A stretch of DNA of 64,000 nt from Microbacterium enclense (GTDB lineage Bacteria; Actinomycetota; Actinomycetes; Actinomycetales; Microbacteriaceae). Every line of letters begins with the position of its first letter. The stretch's first letter is position 1. The position numbers were made by a program, and so were the translations under genes. Positions 1 to 8,384 of this stretch are shown here, piece by piece. The stretch is taken from assembly GCA_038182865.1 (NCBI GenBank), contig CP116226.1, positions 3,100,001 to 3,164,000 on the forward strand. Direction: 5' to 3'. A model generated the notes under the pieces. That model searched no databases. It was not told where the DNA came from and was given only the letters and a program-made list of their open reading frames with translations.

Positions 1-669
1 ATCCTCGCGGCTATCGCGGTCGTCATCGGCCTGGTGACCGGCTTCCTCCTCGGTGCCCCCGACCGTGGCATGACCGCGCGGATCGGGGGGATCGTGGCGT
101 TCTTCTCGTTCGGCCTCGTCATCCTCGACCGCTACATGCAGTCGTGGCCGTCGTACGTGAACAACCCGCGCATCAACGGCCGTCCGATCGCGACTGTCGG
201 TGCCGCGACCCCCGGCTTCTCAGGCGACATGTGGATCAGCGGTATCGACACGTTCACGCACCTGCTGCTGCCCACGATCTCGCTGCTGCTCATCTCGTTC
301 GCGGGCTACACGCGCTACGCACGCGCCGGGATGCTCGAGGTGATGAACCAGGACTACATCCGCACGGCGCGCGCGAAGGGTCTGCCCGAGCGCACGGTGA
401 TCATGCGGCACGGCCTGCGTAACATGCTCATCCCGATCGTCACCCTCATCGCGACCGACGTCGGCGCCCTGCTGGGTGGTGCCGTCATCACCGAGAAGGT
501 GTTCGCCATTCCCGGCATGGGGCAGCTCTTCGTGACCTCGATCCAGCGCGTGGACGTGAACCCCGTGATGGGCTACTTCCTCGTCATCGCGATCACCGCC
601 ATCGTCTTCAACTTCTTGGCGGATCTCGCCTACGCCGCGCTCGATCCCCGCGTGCGAGTGGTCGCATGA
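1..669 (+). CDS. Oligopeptide ABC transporter permease, DppB type (5' end outside window)
   Basis: Inner-membrane permease subunit of a peptide-type ABC importer. The frame is open from base 1 to TGA at 667-669, so 222 codons of the C-terminal part are seen and the start lies upstream. The coupling (EAA) loop is visible around YIRTARAKGLPE, followed by NMLIPIVTLIATDVGALLGG and FAIPGMGQL, which are typical of DppB/OppB. Hydrophobic segments precede and follow this loop. It is followed after 31 bases by the DppC-type partner. The family is certain. The substrate, a peptide or other small solute such as nickel or a sugar, cannot be told from the permease. Confidence 0.93.
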   Translation: MLAAIAVVIGLVTGFLLGAPDRGMTARIGGIVAFFSFGLVILDRYMQSWPSYVNNPRINGRPIATVGAATPGFSGDMWISGIDTFTHLLLPTISLLLISFAGYTRYARAGMLEVMNQDYIRTARAKGLPERTVIMRHGLRNMLIPIVTLIATDVGALLGGAVITEKVFAIPGMGQLFVTSIQRVDVNPVMGYFLVIAITAIVFNFLADLAYAALDPRVRVVA

Positions 670-700
670 TCGCCGCCGTCCGATTCCCGGAGGTCTCCCG

Positions 701-1750
701 ATGACCCAGATGCTCCCCGAGCCCTCGAACGTCGACGCTCCGGCTCCCGCCGACGAGCGCGACACCGTCGGTGTCAGCCAGGGACGCCTCGTCCTGCGGC
801 GCTTTCTCGCCAACAAGGTCGCCGTCGTCTCCGGCATCCTGTTCCTCCTCGTCGCGCTCTTCTCGATCTCGGCGATCGGTCTCGGGCCGATCCCGGGGTG
901 GTGGAAGTACGACTACACGTCGCTGAACCCGCAGAACGACGGCGGCGCACCGACGCTCTCGGTGTTCCCCTTCGTCTGGGGCGATCACCCCTTCGGTCAG
1001 GACCGCATCGGCATCGACTACTTCGCGATGACGATGCGCGGGGTGCAGAACTCGATCCTCGTGATGATCGTCATCAGCTTCGTGGGCACGGCCGTCGGCA
1101 CCGTCATCGGCGCCCTCGCCGGGTACTACCGTGGCTGGGTCGACTCGGTCCTCATGCGCATCACCGATGTCTTCATCGTCATCCCGATCATCGTGATCGG
1201 CGCGGTCGTCGGCCGCGCGACCGGTGGTCTCGGTGTGGTTCCGCTGGCCTTCTTCCTCGCGATGGTGTCGTGGACCACGATCGCGCGCCTCGTGCGCGCC
1301 GAGTTCCTGTCGCTCCGCGAGCGCGAGTTCGTCGAAGCGGCCCGCGTCGCCGGGGCGAGCGATGCGCGCATCATCTTCAAGCACATCCTGCCCAACGCCA
1401 TCGGCGTGGTGATCGTGGCGGCGACCCTGCTGGCCGCCGCGGCGATCCTTCTCGAGACCGCGCTGAGCTACCTCCAGCTGGGTGTGCGGCCGCCGGACGT
1501 CTCGCTGGGCCTGATCATCTCCGACAACCAGTCGGCGTTCCAGACGCGACCGTGGCTGTTCTGGTGGCCCGCCGTGTTCATCGTGCTGCTGGCCGTGCTC
1601 GTCAACTTCGTGGGTGACGGTCTGCGCGACGCGTTCGACCCGCGCCAGAAGCGTTTCTCGCTGCGCCGCACCAAAGAGCAGCCCGGAACGGCGACCTCGG
1701 CCCCCGCGAGCACCCAGGCCCGGGTGCACCCGGAGACCCCGTCGTCATGA
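701..1750 (+). CDS. Oligopeptide ABC transporter permease, DppC type
   Basis: Second inner-membrane permease of the importer, 349 aa. A cytoplasmic N-terminus of about 40 residues precedes the first membrane segment (AVVSGILFLLVALFSISAIG), as usual in DppC, and the region before the core carries the periplasmic loop with the GQDRIGIDYF sequence typical of the family (normally GTDxxGRDxF). The EAA loop is at FLSLREREFVEAARVAGASD. The ATG is preceded by GGAGGT (690-695). It forms an operon with the upstream permease. The ATPase gene at 2436 lies beyond an antisense gene but in the same orientation. Confidence 0.93.
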   Translation: MTQMLPEPSNVDAPAPADERDTVGVSQGRLVLRRFLANKVAVVSGILFLLVALFSISAIGLGPIPGWWKYDYTSLNPQNDGGAPTLSVFPFVWGDHPFGQDRIGIDYFAMTMRGVQNSILVMIVISFVGTAVGTVIGALAGYYRGWVDSVLMRITDVFIVIPIIVIGAVVGRATGGLGVVPLAFFLAMVSWTTIARLVRAEFLSLREREFVEAARVAGASDARIIFKHILPNAIGVVIVAATLLAAAAILLETALSYLQLGVRPPDVSLGLIISDNQSAFQTRPWLFWWPAVFIVLLAVLVNFVGDGLRDAFDPRQKRFSLRRTKEQPGTATSAPASTQARVHPETPSS

Positions 1751-1770
1751 CGGCCGTCTCTGGGCGTCGC

Positions 1771-2373
1771 TCACGCCAGGGCGACCGCCGCGACGAGAGC
1801 CGCGGCGCCGGCGACCAGCATCAGCAGGTTGTCGACGCGCACGGCCGTCTCCACGTGCACACTCTCGGCGACACCCGCTTCGATGCGCCCCGCGTCGCGC
1901 AGGGCGTGCCAGCGAGTGCGCACCATGGCGGCCGCACGGCCGGAGTCGGTGCTCGGCAGCTCGCCCGGACGGATCTGCGGCGTCGCGGCGTCTTCGCTGC
2001 GGCGATGGGCGCGCGCAGCGCGGAGCGAACCGGCCGCGCCCGGCGCCGGTGCAGCGGTGACGGCGATGCGTCGTCCTGGAGTGTGGAGTTGCAGCGCGTA
2101 ACGGGTGTCGACGTGGATGAGCGCGGCCCACGGCACGCGGTACCGCATCGCGATGTTGTCGACCCGCACACCGTCGTCGTCGACGGACACCGACGGCGAC
2201 CACAGGATGCCGGCGACCAGGGCCGCCGCCCCCAGGGCCCCGATGATGACCAGAGCTGGGGCCTCGGTCACAGCCGGCGTCACGATCAGGCCGATCGCCA
2301 CCACGGCGATGATCGCCCACACAACAGCGCACAGGGCACGGGTGAACGTCGAACGGAACGTCTGGCGTGGCAT
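1771..2373 (-). CDS. PH-domain-like membrane protein of unknown function
   Basis: A 200 aa protein with two N-terminal hydrophobic segments (about residues 12-35 and 39-57), then a bacterial PH-like domain (VSVDDDGVRVDNIAMRYRVP, with the conserved VPW region), a polar linker, and one C-terminal membrane segment near residues 180-200. This layout matches the PH-domain membrane proteins of actinobacteria (low-molecular-weight antigen 6 type). AAGAAT lies six bases before the ATG, so the mRNA may be leaderless. The gene sits antisense between the permease and ATPase genes of the peptide importer. No function is known to me. Confidence 0.75.
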   Translation of the reverse strand: MPRQTFRSTFTRALCAVVWAIIAVVAIGLIVTPAVTEAPALVIIGALGAAALVAGILWSPSVSVDDDGVRVDNIAMRYRVPWAALIHVDTRYALQLHTPGRRIAVTAAPAPGAAGSLRAARAHRRSEDAATPQIRPGELPSTDSGRAAAMVRTRWHALRDAGRIEAGVAESVHVETAVRVDNLLMLVAGAAALVAAVALA

Positions 2374-2435
2374 CCCGCAATTCTTTCATTCCCCGATCAC
2401 TCACTCCCGCTGAGCGGGACGGAGAGGACATTCTC

Positions 2436-4190
2436 ATGAGCACGACCGAGAAGGCCGGCGTCCCGGCCCTGGAGATGACCGACGTCAGCGTCGACTTCGC
2501 GGTCGACGATGTGTGGGTCCCCGCCGCCAAGCACCTGAACTATTCGATCGCCCGCGGACAGGTCGTCGCCGTGGTCGGCGAGTCGGGGTCGGGGAAGAGC
2601 GTGAGCTCGATGGCCGTGCTCGACCTGCTGCCGCGCAACAGCCGTGTCACCGGCAGCATCAAGGTGAACGGGCGCGAGGTCACGGGCATGTCGGCGTCGC
2701 AGATGCGTCAGCTGCGTGGCCCCGAGGTCGCCGCGATCTTTCAGGAGCCGATGACGGCGCTGAACCCCGTGCTCACGGTGGGCTCGCAGATCATCGAGGC
2801 GCTGCGCGCGCACACGCCGATCGCGCCGGCCCAAGCGAAAGCGCGCGCGCTCGAACTTCTCGAGATGGTCGGCCTTCCCGATCCGGCGAAGGCGTTCGCC
2901 TCGTACCCGCACCAGCTCTCGGGCGGGCAGCGCCAGCGCGCGATGATCGCACAGTCGATCAGCCTCGAGCCCGCTCTGCTCATCGCCGACGAGCCGACCA
3001 CGGCTCTCGACGTGACGGTGCAGGCCGAGATCCTCGACCTCATCCGCGACCTGCGGGACCGCCTCGACTCGGCCGTGCTCCTCATCACGCACGACATGGG
3101 CGTGGTGGCCGACCTCGCCGACTGGATCGTCGTGATGAAGTCGGGCGACATCGTCGAGCAGGGTCCCGCCGTGCAGGTTCTCGGATCGCCACAGGACGAC
3201 TACACGAAAGAGCTGTTGGCGTCCGTACCTCGCCTGGGCGAGACGCTCGAGGGCGAGGCCACCGTCGACGTCGTCGAGGCTCTGGCGACGGCCGTCGCCG
3301 AGGGGCCCGCTCGAACCGAGACGCTCGCTCTCGCCGCAGCCGCACCCGAGATCGCGCACCCCGTGCTGCAGCTCGACAACGTCTCGATCGAGTACGGGAA
3401 GAAGGGCCGCGTCGCCGCGTTCCGCGCGGTCGACGACGTCACTCTCGGGATCGCCGAGGGCGAGATCGTGGGCCTGGTGGGGGAGTCCGGTTCGGGCAAG
3501 TCCACCATCGGCCGCGCCGCCATCGGCCTTCAGCCCATCGCCGACGGCCGCCTGGTCGTCGACGGCGTGGACATCTCGAGCGGCTCGCGCAAGCTCATCA
3601 AGTCGCTCCGCCGCCGTGTCGGCATCGTGTTCCAGGACCCCTCATCGTCCCTGAACCCCCGCCTGCCCATCGGCGAGTCGATCGGTGAGCCTCTGTTCCT
3701 CGCCGGTGAGGCCAAGGGCGCCGAGCTCGACGCCCGCGTCGAGAAGTTGCTGGACGAGGTGCGCCTGCCCCGCAGCTATCGCAACCGGTATCCGCACGAG
3801 CTCTCCGGTGGTCAGAAGCAGCGCGTCGGCATCGCCCGTGCCCTGTCGCTCCAGCCTCGACTGCTCGTGGCCGACGAGCCCACGAGCGCGCTCGACGTCT
3901 CGGTGCAGGCGCGTGTGCTCGAACTCCTCAGCGAGCTCCAGAAGGAGCACCGCTTCGCCTGCCTGTTCATCAGTCACGACCTTGCCGTCGTCGATGCCAT
4001 GGCCGACCGCATTGTCGTCCTCAACCGGGGCAAGATCGCGGAGCAGGGTACGCGCGACGAGATCCTGCGCGCGCCGAAGGAGCCGTACACGCAGCGACTG
4101 ATCGCGGCGATCCCGGTTCCCGACGTCGAGGTGCAGGCCGCCCGTCGCGAGCTGCGCCACGAACTGTTGAAGGACACTCCCGCCTCCTGA
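2436..4190 (+). CDS. Fused dual ATPase of the peptide ABC importer (DppD-DppF in one chain)
   Basis: Cytoplasmic ATPase that energises the permease pair, 584 aa with two complete ABC domains. Domain 1 has Walker A GESGSGKS, signature LSGGQRQR and Walker B LLIADEPT. Domain 2 has GESGSGKST, LSGGQKQR and LLVADEPT, plus the C-terminal peptide-importer extension (APKEPYTQRLI) in each half. I chose ATG 2436 because GGAGAGGA (2421-2428) lies just upstream; the frame stays open further 5' (to 2367), but there the sequence lacks domain features and overlaps the antisense gene. The single fused chain replaces separate DppD and DppF. A terminator hairpin follows. Confidence 0.92.
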   Translation: MSTTEKAGVPALEMTDVSVDFAVDDVWVPAAKHLNYSIARGQVVAVVGESGSGKSVSSMAVLDLLPRNSRVTGSIKVNGREVTGMSASQMRQLRGPEVAAIFQEPMTALNPVLTVGSQIIEALRAHTPIAPAQAKARALELLEMVGLPDPAKAFASYPHQLSGGQRQRAMIAQSISLEPALLIADEPTTALDVTVQAEILDLIRDLRDRLDSAVLLITHDMGVVADLADWIVVMKSGDIVEQGPAVQVLGSPQDDYTKELLASVPRLGETLEGEATVDVVEALATAVAEGPARTETLALAAAAPEIAHPVLQLDNVSIEYGKKGRVAAFRAVDDVTLGIAEGEIVGLVGESGSGKSTIGRAAIGLQPIADGRLVVDGVDISSGSRKLIKSLRRRVGIVFQDPSSSLNPRLPIGESIGEPLFLAGEAKGAELDARVEKLLDEVRLPRSYRNRYPHELSGGQKQRVGIARALSLQPRLLVADEPTSALDVSVQARVLELLSELQKEHRFACLFISHDLAVVDAMADRIVVLNRGKIAEQGTRDEILRAPKEPYTQRLIAAIPVPDVEVQAARRELRHELLKDTPAS

Positions 4191-4204
4191 GCGGGCACGA
4201 GAGC

Positions 4205-4230
4205 GGGCGGTTTCCTTCGGGACACCGCCC
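4205..4230 (+). terminator. Rho-independent terminator after the peptide importer
   Basis: The sequence GGGCGGT...ACCGCCC forms a stem with a short TTC-containing loop, followed by TTTCT. It starts 15 bases after the stop of the fused ATPase. Confidence 0.7.
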
Positions 4231-4267
4231 TTTCTGCTCCCTGCCAGCCTCGGTTGCGGTGGACCGG

Positions 4268-4273
4268 TAGGAT
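4268..4273 (+). promoter_or_regulatory. Probable -10 element (TAGGAT) of typA
   Basis: TAGGAT fits the actinobacterial -10 consensus TANNNT. A start point near 4280 would give a leader of about 44 bases with CTGGAGA (4311-4317) as ribosome binding site for ATG 4324. Confidence 0.45.
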
Positions 4274-4323
4274 GGGAAGGCCCGATTCCGGGCGACACCC
4301 CGAAATCTTCCTGGAGACCCTCC

Positions 4324-6237
4324 ATGGCGCATGCCCTTCGTCCTGACCTCCGTAACGTCGCGATCGTCGCGCACGTCGACCACGGCAAGACGACGCTCGT
4401 CGACGCCATGCTCCGCCAGACCGGTTCGTTCGGCGAGCACGCGCACGTCGAAGAGCGTGCCATGGACTCGAACGACCTCGAGCGCGAAAAGGGCATCACG
4501 ATCCTCGCCAAGAACACGGCGATCACCTACAACGGCATCCACACCGAGGTGCCCGTGACGATCAACGTCATCGACACCCCGGGTCACGCCGACTTCGGTG
4601 GCGAGGTCGAGCGCGGTCTGTCGATGGTCGACGGTGTCGTGCTGCTCGTCGATGCGTCCGAGGGCCCTCTGCCCCAGACGCGCTTCGTGCTGCGCAAGGC
4701 CCTCGAGGCCAAGCTTCCCGTCATCCTGCTGGTCAACAAGACCGACCGTCCCGACGCGCGCATCGCCGAGGTCGAGGAAGAGGCGCACGACCTCCTCCTG
4801 GGCCTGGCGTCCGACCTCGTCGACGATGTTCCCGACCTCGATGTCGACGCGCTGCTCGATGTGCCGGTTGTCTACGCCTCCGGCCGGGCGGGAGCGGCAT
4901 CCCTGAACCGTCCCGACAACGGTGCTCTGCCCGACAACGACGACCTCGAGCCGCTCTTCGCGGCGATCCTCGAGCACGTTCCGGCTCCCGCGTACGACGA
5001 CGAGGCGCCGCTCCAGGCGTGGGTCACCAACCTCGACTCCAGCCCCTTCCTCGGCCGTCTCGCACTGCTGCGCGTGTTCAACGGCACGCTGAAGAAGGGC
5101 CAGACCGTGGCCTGGGTCCGCGCCGACGGCACGACCAGCAACGCCCGCATCACCGAGCTGCTCAAGACCCGTGCGCTCGAGCGCTACCCGGCGGAAGACG
5201 CGGGACCCGGCGACATCGTCGCCATCGCGGGATTCCCCGACATCACGATCGGCGAGACCATCGCCGACCCCGAAGACGTGCGTCCGCTGAAGGCGATCAC
5301 CGTCGACGACCCCGCCATCTCGATGACGATCGGCACCAACACGTCGCCGCTCATGGGCAAGGTCAAGGGGCACAAGCTCACCGCCCGCATGGTCAAGGAC
5401 CGCCTCGACCGCGAGCTCATCGGTAACGTCTCGCTGAAGGTCGTCGACATCGGACGCCCGGATGCCTGGGAGGTCCAGGGCCGCGGCGAGCTCGCCCTGG
5501 CGATCCTCGTCGAGAACATGCGCCGCGAGGGCTTCGAGCTCACCGTCGGCAAGCCCCAGGTGGTCACCAAGCGCGGCGAAGACGGCAAGCTCAAGGAGCC
5601 CTTCGAGCACCTCACGATCGACGCCCCCGAAGAGCACCTCGGCGCGATCACGCAGCTCATGGCCGCCCGCAAGGGCCGCATGGACAACATGACCAACCAC
5701 GGCACCGGCTGGGTGCGCATGGAGTTCGTCGTCCCCTCTCGCGGTCTCATCGGCTTCCGCAGCGAGTTCCTGACCATTACGCGCGGCACCGGTATCGCCA
5801 ACGCGATCTCGCACGGCTACGACGACTGGGCCGGCTCCATCACGACCCGTCAGAACGGCTCGATCGTCGCCGACCGCATGGGTGTCGTCACCCCGTTCGC
5901 CATGATCGCCCTGCAGGAGCGCATGAGCTTCTTCGTGCAGCCGACCGAAGAGGTCTACGAGGGCATGGTCATCGGCGAGAACTCGCGCGCCGATGACATG
6001 GACGTCAACATCACCAAGGAGAAGAAGCTCACGAACATGCGTTCGTCGACCTCCGACTCCTTCGAGTCGATGACGCCCCCGCGCGTGCTCACGCTGGAGG
6101 AGTCGCTCGAGTTCGCCCGCGACGACGAATGCGTCGAGGTCACGCCCGAGAAGGTGCGCATCCGCAAGGTCGTGCTCGACGCGACCGAGCGCGGTCGCGC
6201 CGCTTCGCGCCTCAAGCGTCAGGATGCCAACGCCTGA
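4324..6237 (+). CDS. typA: GTPase TypA/BipA
   Basis: Ribosome-associated translational GTPase of 637 aa, the normal length for TypA/BipA. G1 is AHVDHGKTT, the switch I region has EREKGITI, G3 is DTPGHADFGGE and G4 is NKTDRP. These are followed by the EF-G-like domains and the BipA-specific C-terminal half (GRGELALAILVENMRREGFEL, SRGLIGFRSEFLT). BipA acts in ribosome assembly and in stress and cold adaptation. It has its own TAGGAT promoter and ribosome binding site. The stop overlaps the start of the next gene (TGATG), so the two are probably translated together. Confidence 0.97.
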   Translation: MAHALRPDLRNVAIVAHVDHGKTTLVDAMLRQTGSFGEHAHVEERAMDSNDLEREKGITILAKNTAITYNGIHTEVPVTINVIDTPGHADFGGEVERGLSMVDGVVLLVDASEGPLPQTRFVLRKALEAKLPVILLVNKTDRPDARIAEVEEEAHDLLLGLASDLVDDVPDLDVDALLDVPVVYASGRAGAASLNRPDNGALPDNDDLEPLFAAILEHVPAPAYDDEAPLQAWVTNLDSSPFLGRLALLRVFNGTLKKGQTVAWVRADGTTSNARITELLKTRALERYPAEDAGPGDIVAIAGFPDITIGETIADPEDVRPLKAITVDDPAISMTIGTNTSPLMGKVKGHKLTARMVKDRLDRELIGNVSLKVVDIGRPDAWEVQGRGELALAILVENMRREGFELTVGKPQVVTKRGEDGKLKEPFEHLTIDAPEEHLGAITQLMAARKGRMDNMTNHGTGWVRMEFVVPSRGLIGFRSEFLTITRGTGIANAISHGYDDWAGSITTRQNGSIVADRMGVVTPFAMIALQERMSFFVQPTEEVYEGMVIGENSRADDMDVNITKEKKLTNMRSSTSDSFESMTPPRVLTLEESLEFARDDECVEVTPEKVRIRKVVLDATERGRAASRLKRQDANA

Positions 6238-6965
6238 TGCTCGACCTGACCGAGGCCACGTCGCACGACGTACGGGCGTACGTGGCCTCGGGCGGGCGTC
6301 TGGCGGTGGTCGCGGTCGGTGCCCTCGAGGCGCACGGACCTCACCTCCCGCTGAGCACCGACACGATCGTGGCGGAACGCATCGCGCGGGAGATCGCACA
6401 GCGGTGCGACGGCGCGCTGCTGCCCTCGATCGCTTACGGCGAGACATGGGCGACGTCCGGATACCCGGGCACGATCTCGCTGTCGCCCGACACGGTACGT
6501 TCCCTCGCGATCGATCTTGCGCGTGGAGCAGCGGCGTCCGGTCTGGACCGATTCGTCGTCGTCAACGGCGACTTCGGTAACCGGCTGCCTCTCGCAGCCG
6601 CCGCGCGCGAGCTGGCGGCCGAGGGGGCGCGGATGCTCGTGCTCGACCACCCGGGACTCGCCGAGGCAGCGGATGCCGTGCGGGAGAGTCTGCCCGCCGC
6701 GCCCGGGATGAACCACGCGGAAGAGATCGAGACGTCGATGGTGCTCGCCGCCCAGCCTGCTCTCGTGCGCACCGATCTCGCCGCGGCGGACTACCCCGAG
6801 TTCCCCGCTGATTTCGGAACCCGTCCCGTGCGTCTGCATGAGATCGGGACGACGGGCGTGTTCGGTGATCCCCGATCCGCCGACGCGGCAAAGGGCGAGA
6901 CGCTTTTCGCTGCGATCCTCGCGGCCGCCGTCCCCCAGGTGCAGCGCTTCGTCGCTGCATCCTGA
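6237..6965 (+). CDS. Creatininase-fold amidohydrolase with an altered metal site
   Basis: A 242 aa protein of the creatininase family, which hydrolyses cyclic or linear amides in a two-metal site. E31, H33 and D42 of the metal motif (GALEAHGPHLPLSTD) are present, as is the C-terminal HAEEIETS region. The usual NGHxGN motif reads NGDFGN, with Asp 112 where the metal-ligand histidine normally stands. The protein may be inactive or use a changed metal set. It overlaps typA by one base and ends 15 bases from a convergent deaminase-type gene. I see no mycofactocin genes, so MftE is unlikely. The substrate is unknown. Confidence 0.8.
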   Translation: MLDLTEATSHDVRAYVASGGRLAVVAVGALEAHGPHLPLSTDTIVAERIAREIAQRCDGALLPSIAYGETWATSGYPGTISLSPDTVRSLAIDLARGAAASGLDRFVVVNGDFGNRLPLAAAARELAAEGARMLVLDHPGLAEAADAVRESLPAAPGMNHAEEIETSMVLAAQPALVRTDLAAADYPEFPADFGTRPVRLHEIGTTGVFGDPRSADAAKGETLFAAILAAAVPQVQRFVAAS

Positions 6966-6980
6966 TCGGACCGGCCGGCG

Positions 6981-8384
6981 TCAGGGCGCGTAGTCCTGCA
7001 CGCGGGTGCCGTGCGACCTGTCGGTGAGCGAGGGCAGGCGCTCGGCGAGTTCGGTGACGGCCTCATCGAGATCGATCGTGAGCAACGTGCGGTCGCGGAC
7101 GAGGACGCGCCCGTCGACGATGACCGTGCGGACGTCGCCCTGGTGCGCGCTGAGCGCGAGGGTGTGCGCGAGGTCGTGCACCGGCTGGAGGTGGGGGCTA
7201 CTCAGATCGAGCAGGACGATGTCGGCACGAAGCCCGGGGCGCAGAGCGCCCACGCGTCCGGCCAGGCCGAGGACCTCTGCGTTCTGCCGGGTCGCAAGGT
7301 CCAGCAGGTGGGCCGATGTGGCCCACGTGGCGTCCTTCGAGGTGTACTTCTCGATCATGCCGAGCAGTCGCATGTTCTCGAGGACGTCGAGGGTGATGCT
7401 CCCGGCGGCCCCGTCGGTGCCGATGCCGACGCTGATTCCGGCGTCGTGGAGCAGGCGCAGGGGAGTCGTGCCCTCCTGAGCGTGCAGCAGATACGTCTTG
7501 GTGCACGAGGCGACACCGACCCGGTCGGCGTAGCGAGCCAGCAGGTCCACGTCGTCGGCGACGATGCCGGCCCCATGCGCGATGAGCGCCCCGACTTCCA
7601 GCACGCCCGTGTCCTGGAGGACCCCGATCGGCGTTCGGTCTCGGCGGTCGAGGCTCGACGCCGTCTGCGACAGGTTCTCTGCGGCATGGATGTGGATGCG
7701 CACGCCGAGGCGCTCGGCATCCCGTGCCGTTCGACGCAAGTCGTCGTCGCTGACCGTGTACGGAGCATGCGGGCCGAGGGCTGTCGTGATGCGGCCACCG
7801 GCAGCGCCGTCCGCATCGCGCGCGAAGGCGACGCTGCGTTCGCGCCCGGCCTCCCCTTCGGAGGAGAAGAAGGTGGATGCCAGGAGGGCGCGGATACCGG
7901 ATGCCTCGACCTCGTCGGCGATGGCGTCCATTCCGAAGTAGTGGTCGGCGAAGGACGTGACCCCCGACAGGAGGAGTTCGCCGATCGCGATGCGCGCACC
8001 GAGGCGGATGTCACGCTCGGTGAGATTGATCTCCATGGGCCACACGTGGTCGTTGAACCACTCGGCAGTGGGGACGTCGGAGGCGGCGCCGCGGAACATC
8101 ACCATCGGGGTGTGGGTATGGCTGTTCAGGAGACCGGGCATGGCGACCTGGCCACGGGCGTCGATCACGTCGGCCTCGGCGAGCACGGCGGGGGTGACCT
8201 CGTCGGCAGGGACGATCCACGCGATCTCTCCGTCGACGACGCCGATGCTGTGCTCCGCGAGGTCGACGAGGCCGCCTCGGGCGGCGATCTCCTCGCGAGG
8301 CAGATCGGGGTAGGCGGCGAGCGGCCGGTGGGTCTCGGCGGCCACCCGGGCACGATGGACGACTAGGTCGACGGGGCGGATCAT
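6981..8384 (-). CDS. Nucleoside-type aminohydrolase (SAH/MTA deaminase family)
   Basis: A 467 aa zinc amidohydrolase of the MTA/SAH/guanine deaminase type. The metal and catalytic motifs are in order: HTHTPM near residue 65, ALGPHAPYT, RIHIHAAE, AHGAG and SVGIGTDGAAGS. The C-terminal strand domain with the GLRADIVLLDL signature closes the fold. ATG 8384 follows GGAGGAGAAG and overlaps the stop of the upstream LacI-type gene (ATGA), so regulator and enzyme are co-transcribed. The neighbouring BMP-type nucleoside importer supports a purine nucleoside or related substrate. This is inference; the exact base is not readable from sequence. Confidence 0.82.
   Translation of the reverse strand: MIRPVDLVVHRARVAAETHRPLAAYPDLPREEIAARGGLVDLAEHSIGVVDGEIAWIVPADEVTPAVLAEADVIDARGQVAMPGLLNSHTHTPMVMFRGAASDVPTAEWFNDHVWPMEINLTERDIRLGARIAIGELLLSGVTSFADHYFGMDAIADEVEASGIRALLASTFFSSEGEAGRERSVAFARDADGAAGGRITTALGPHAPYTVSDDDLRRTARDAERLGVRIHIHAAENLSQTASSLDRRDRTPIGVLQDTGVLEVGALIAHGAGIVADDVDLLARYADRVGVASCTKTYLLHAQEGTTPLRLLHDAGISVGIGTDGAAGSITLDVLENMRLLGMIEKYTSKDATWATSAHLLDLATRQNAEVLGLAGRVGALRPGLRADIVLLDLSSPHLQPVHDLAHTLALSAHQGDVRTVIVDGRVLVRDRTLLTIDLDEAVTELAERLPSLTDRSHGTRVQDYAP

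Noticed and set aside
4021..6447. 808-codon minus-strand frame opposite typA
   Set aside because: Shadow of typA, Arg/Asp/Val-rich, no start signal and no known domain.
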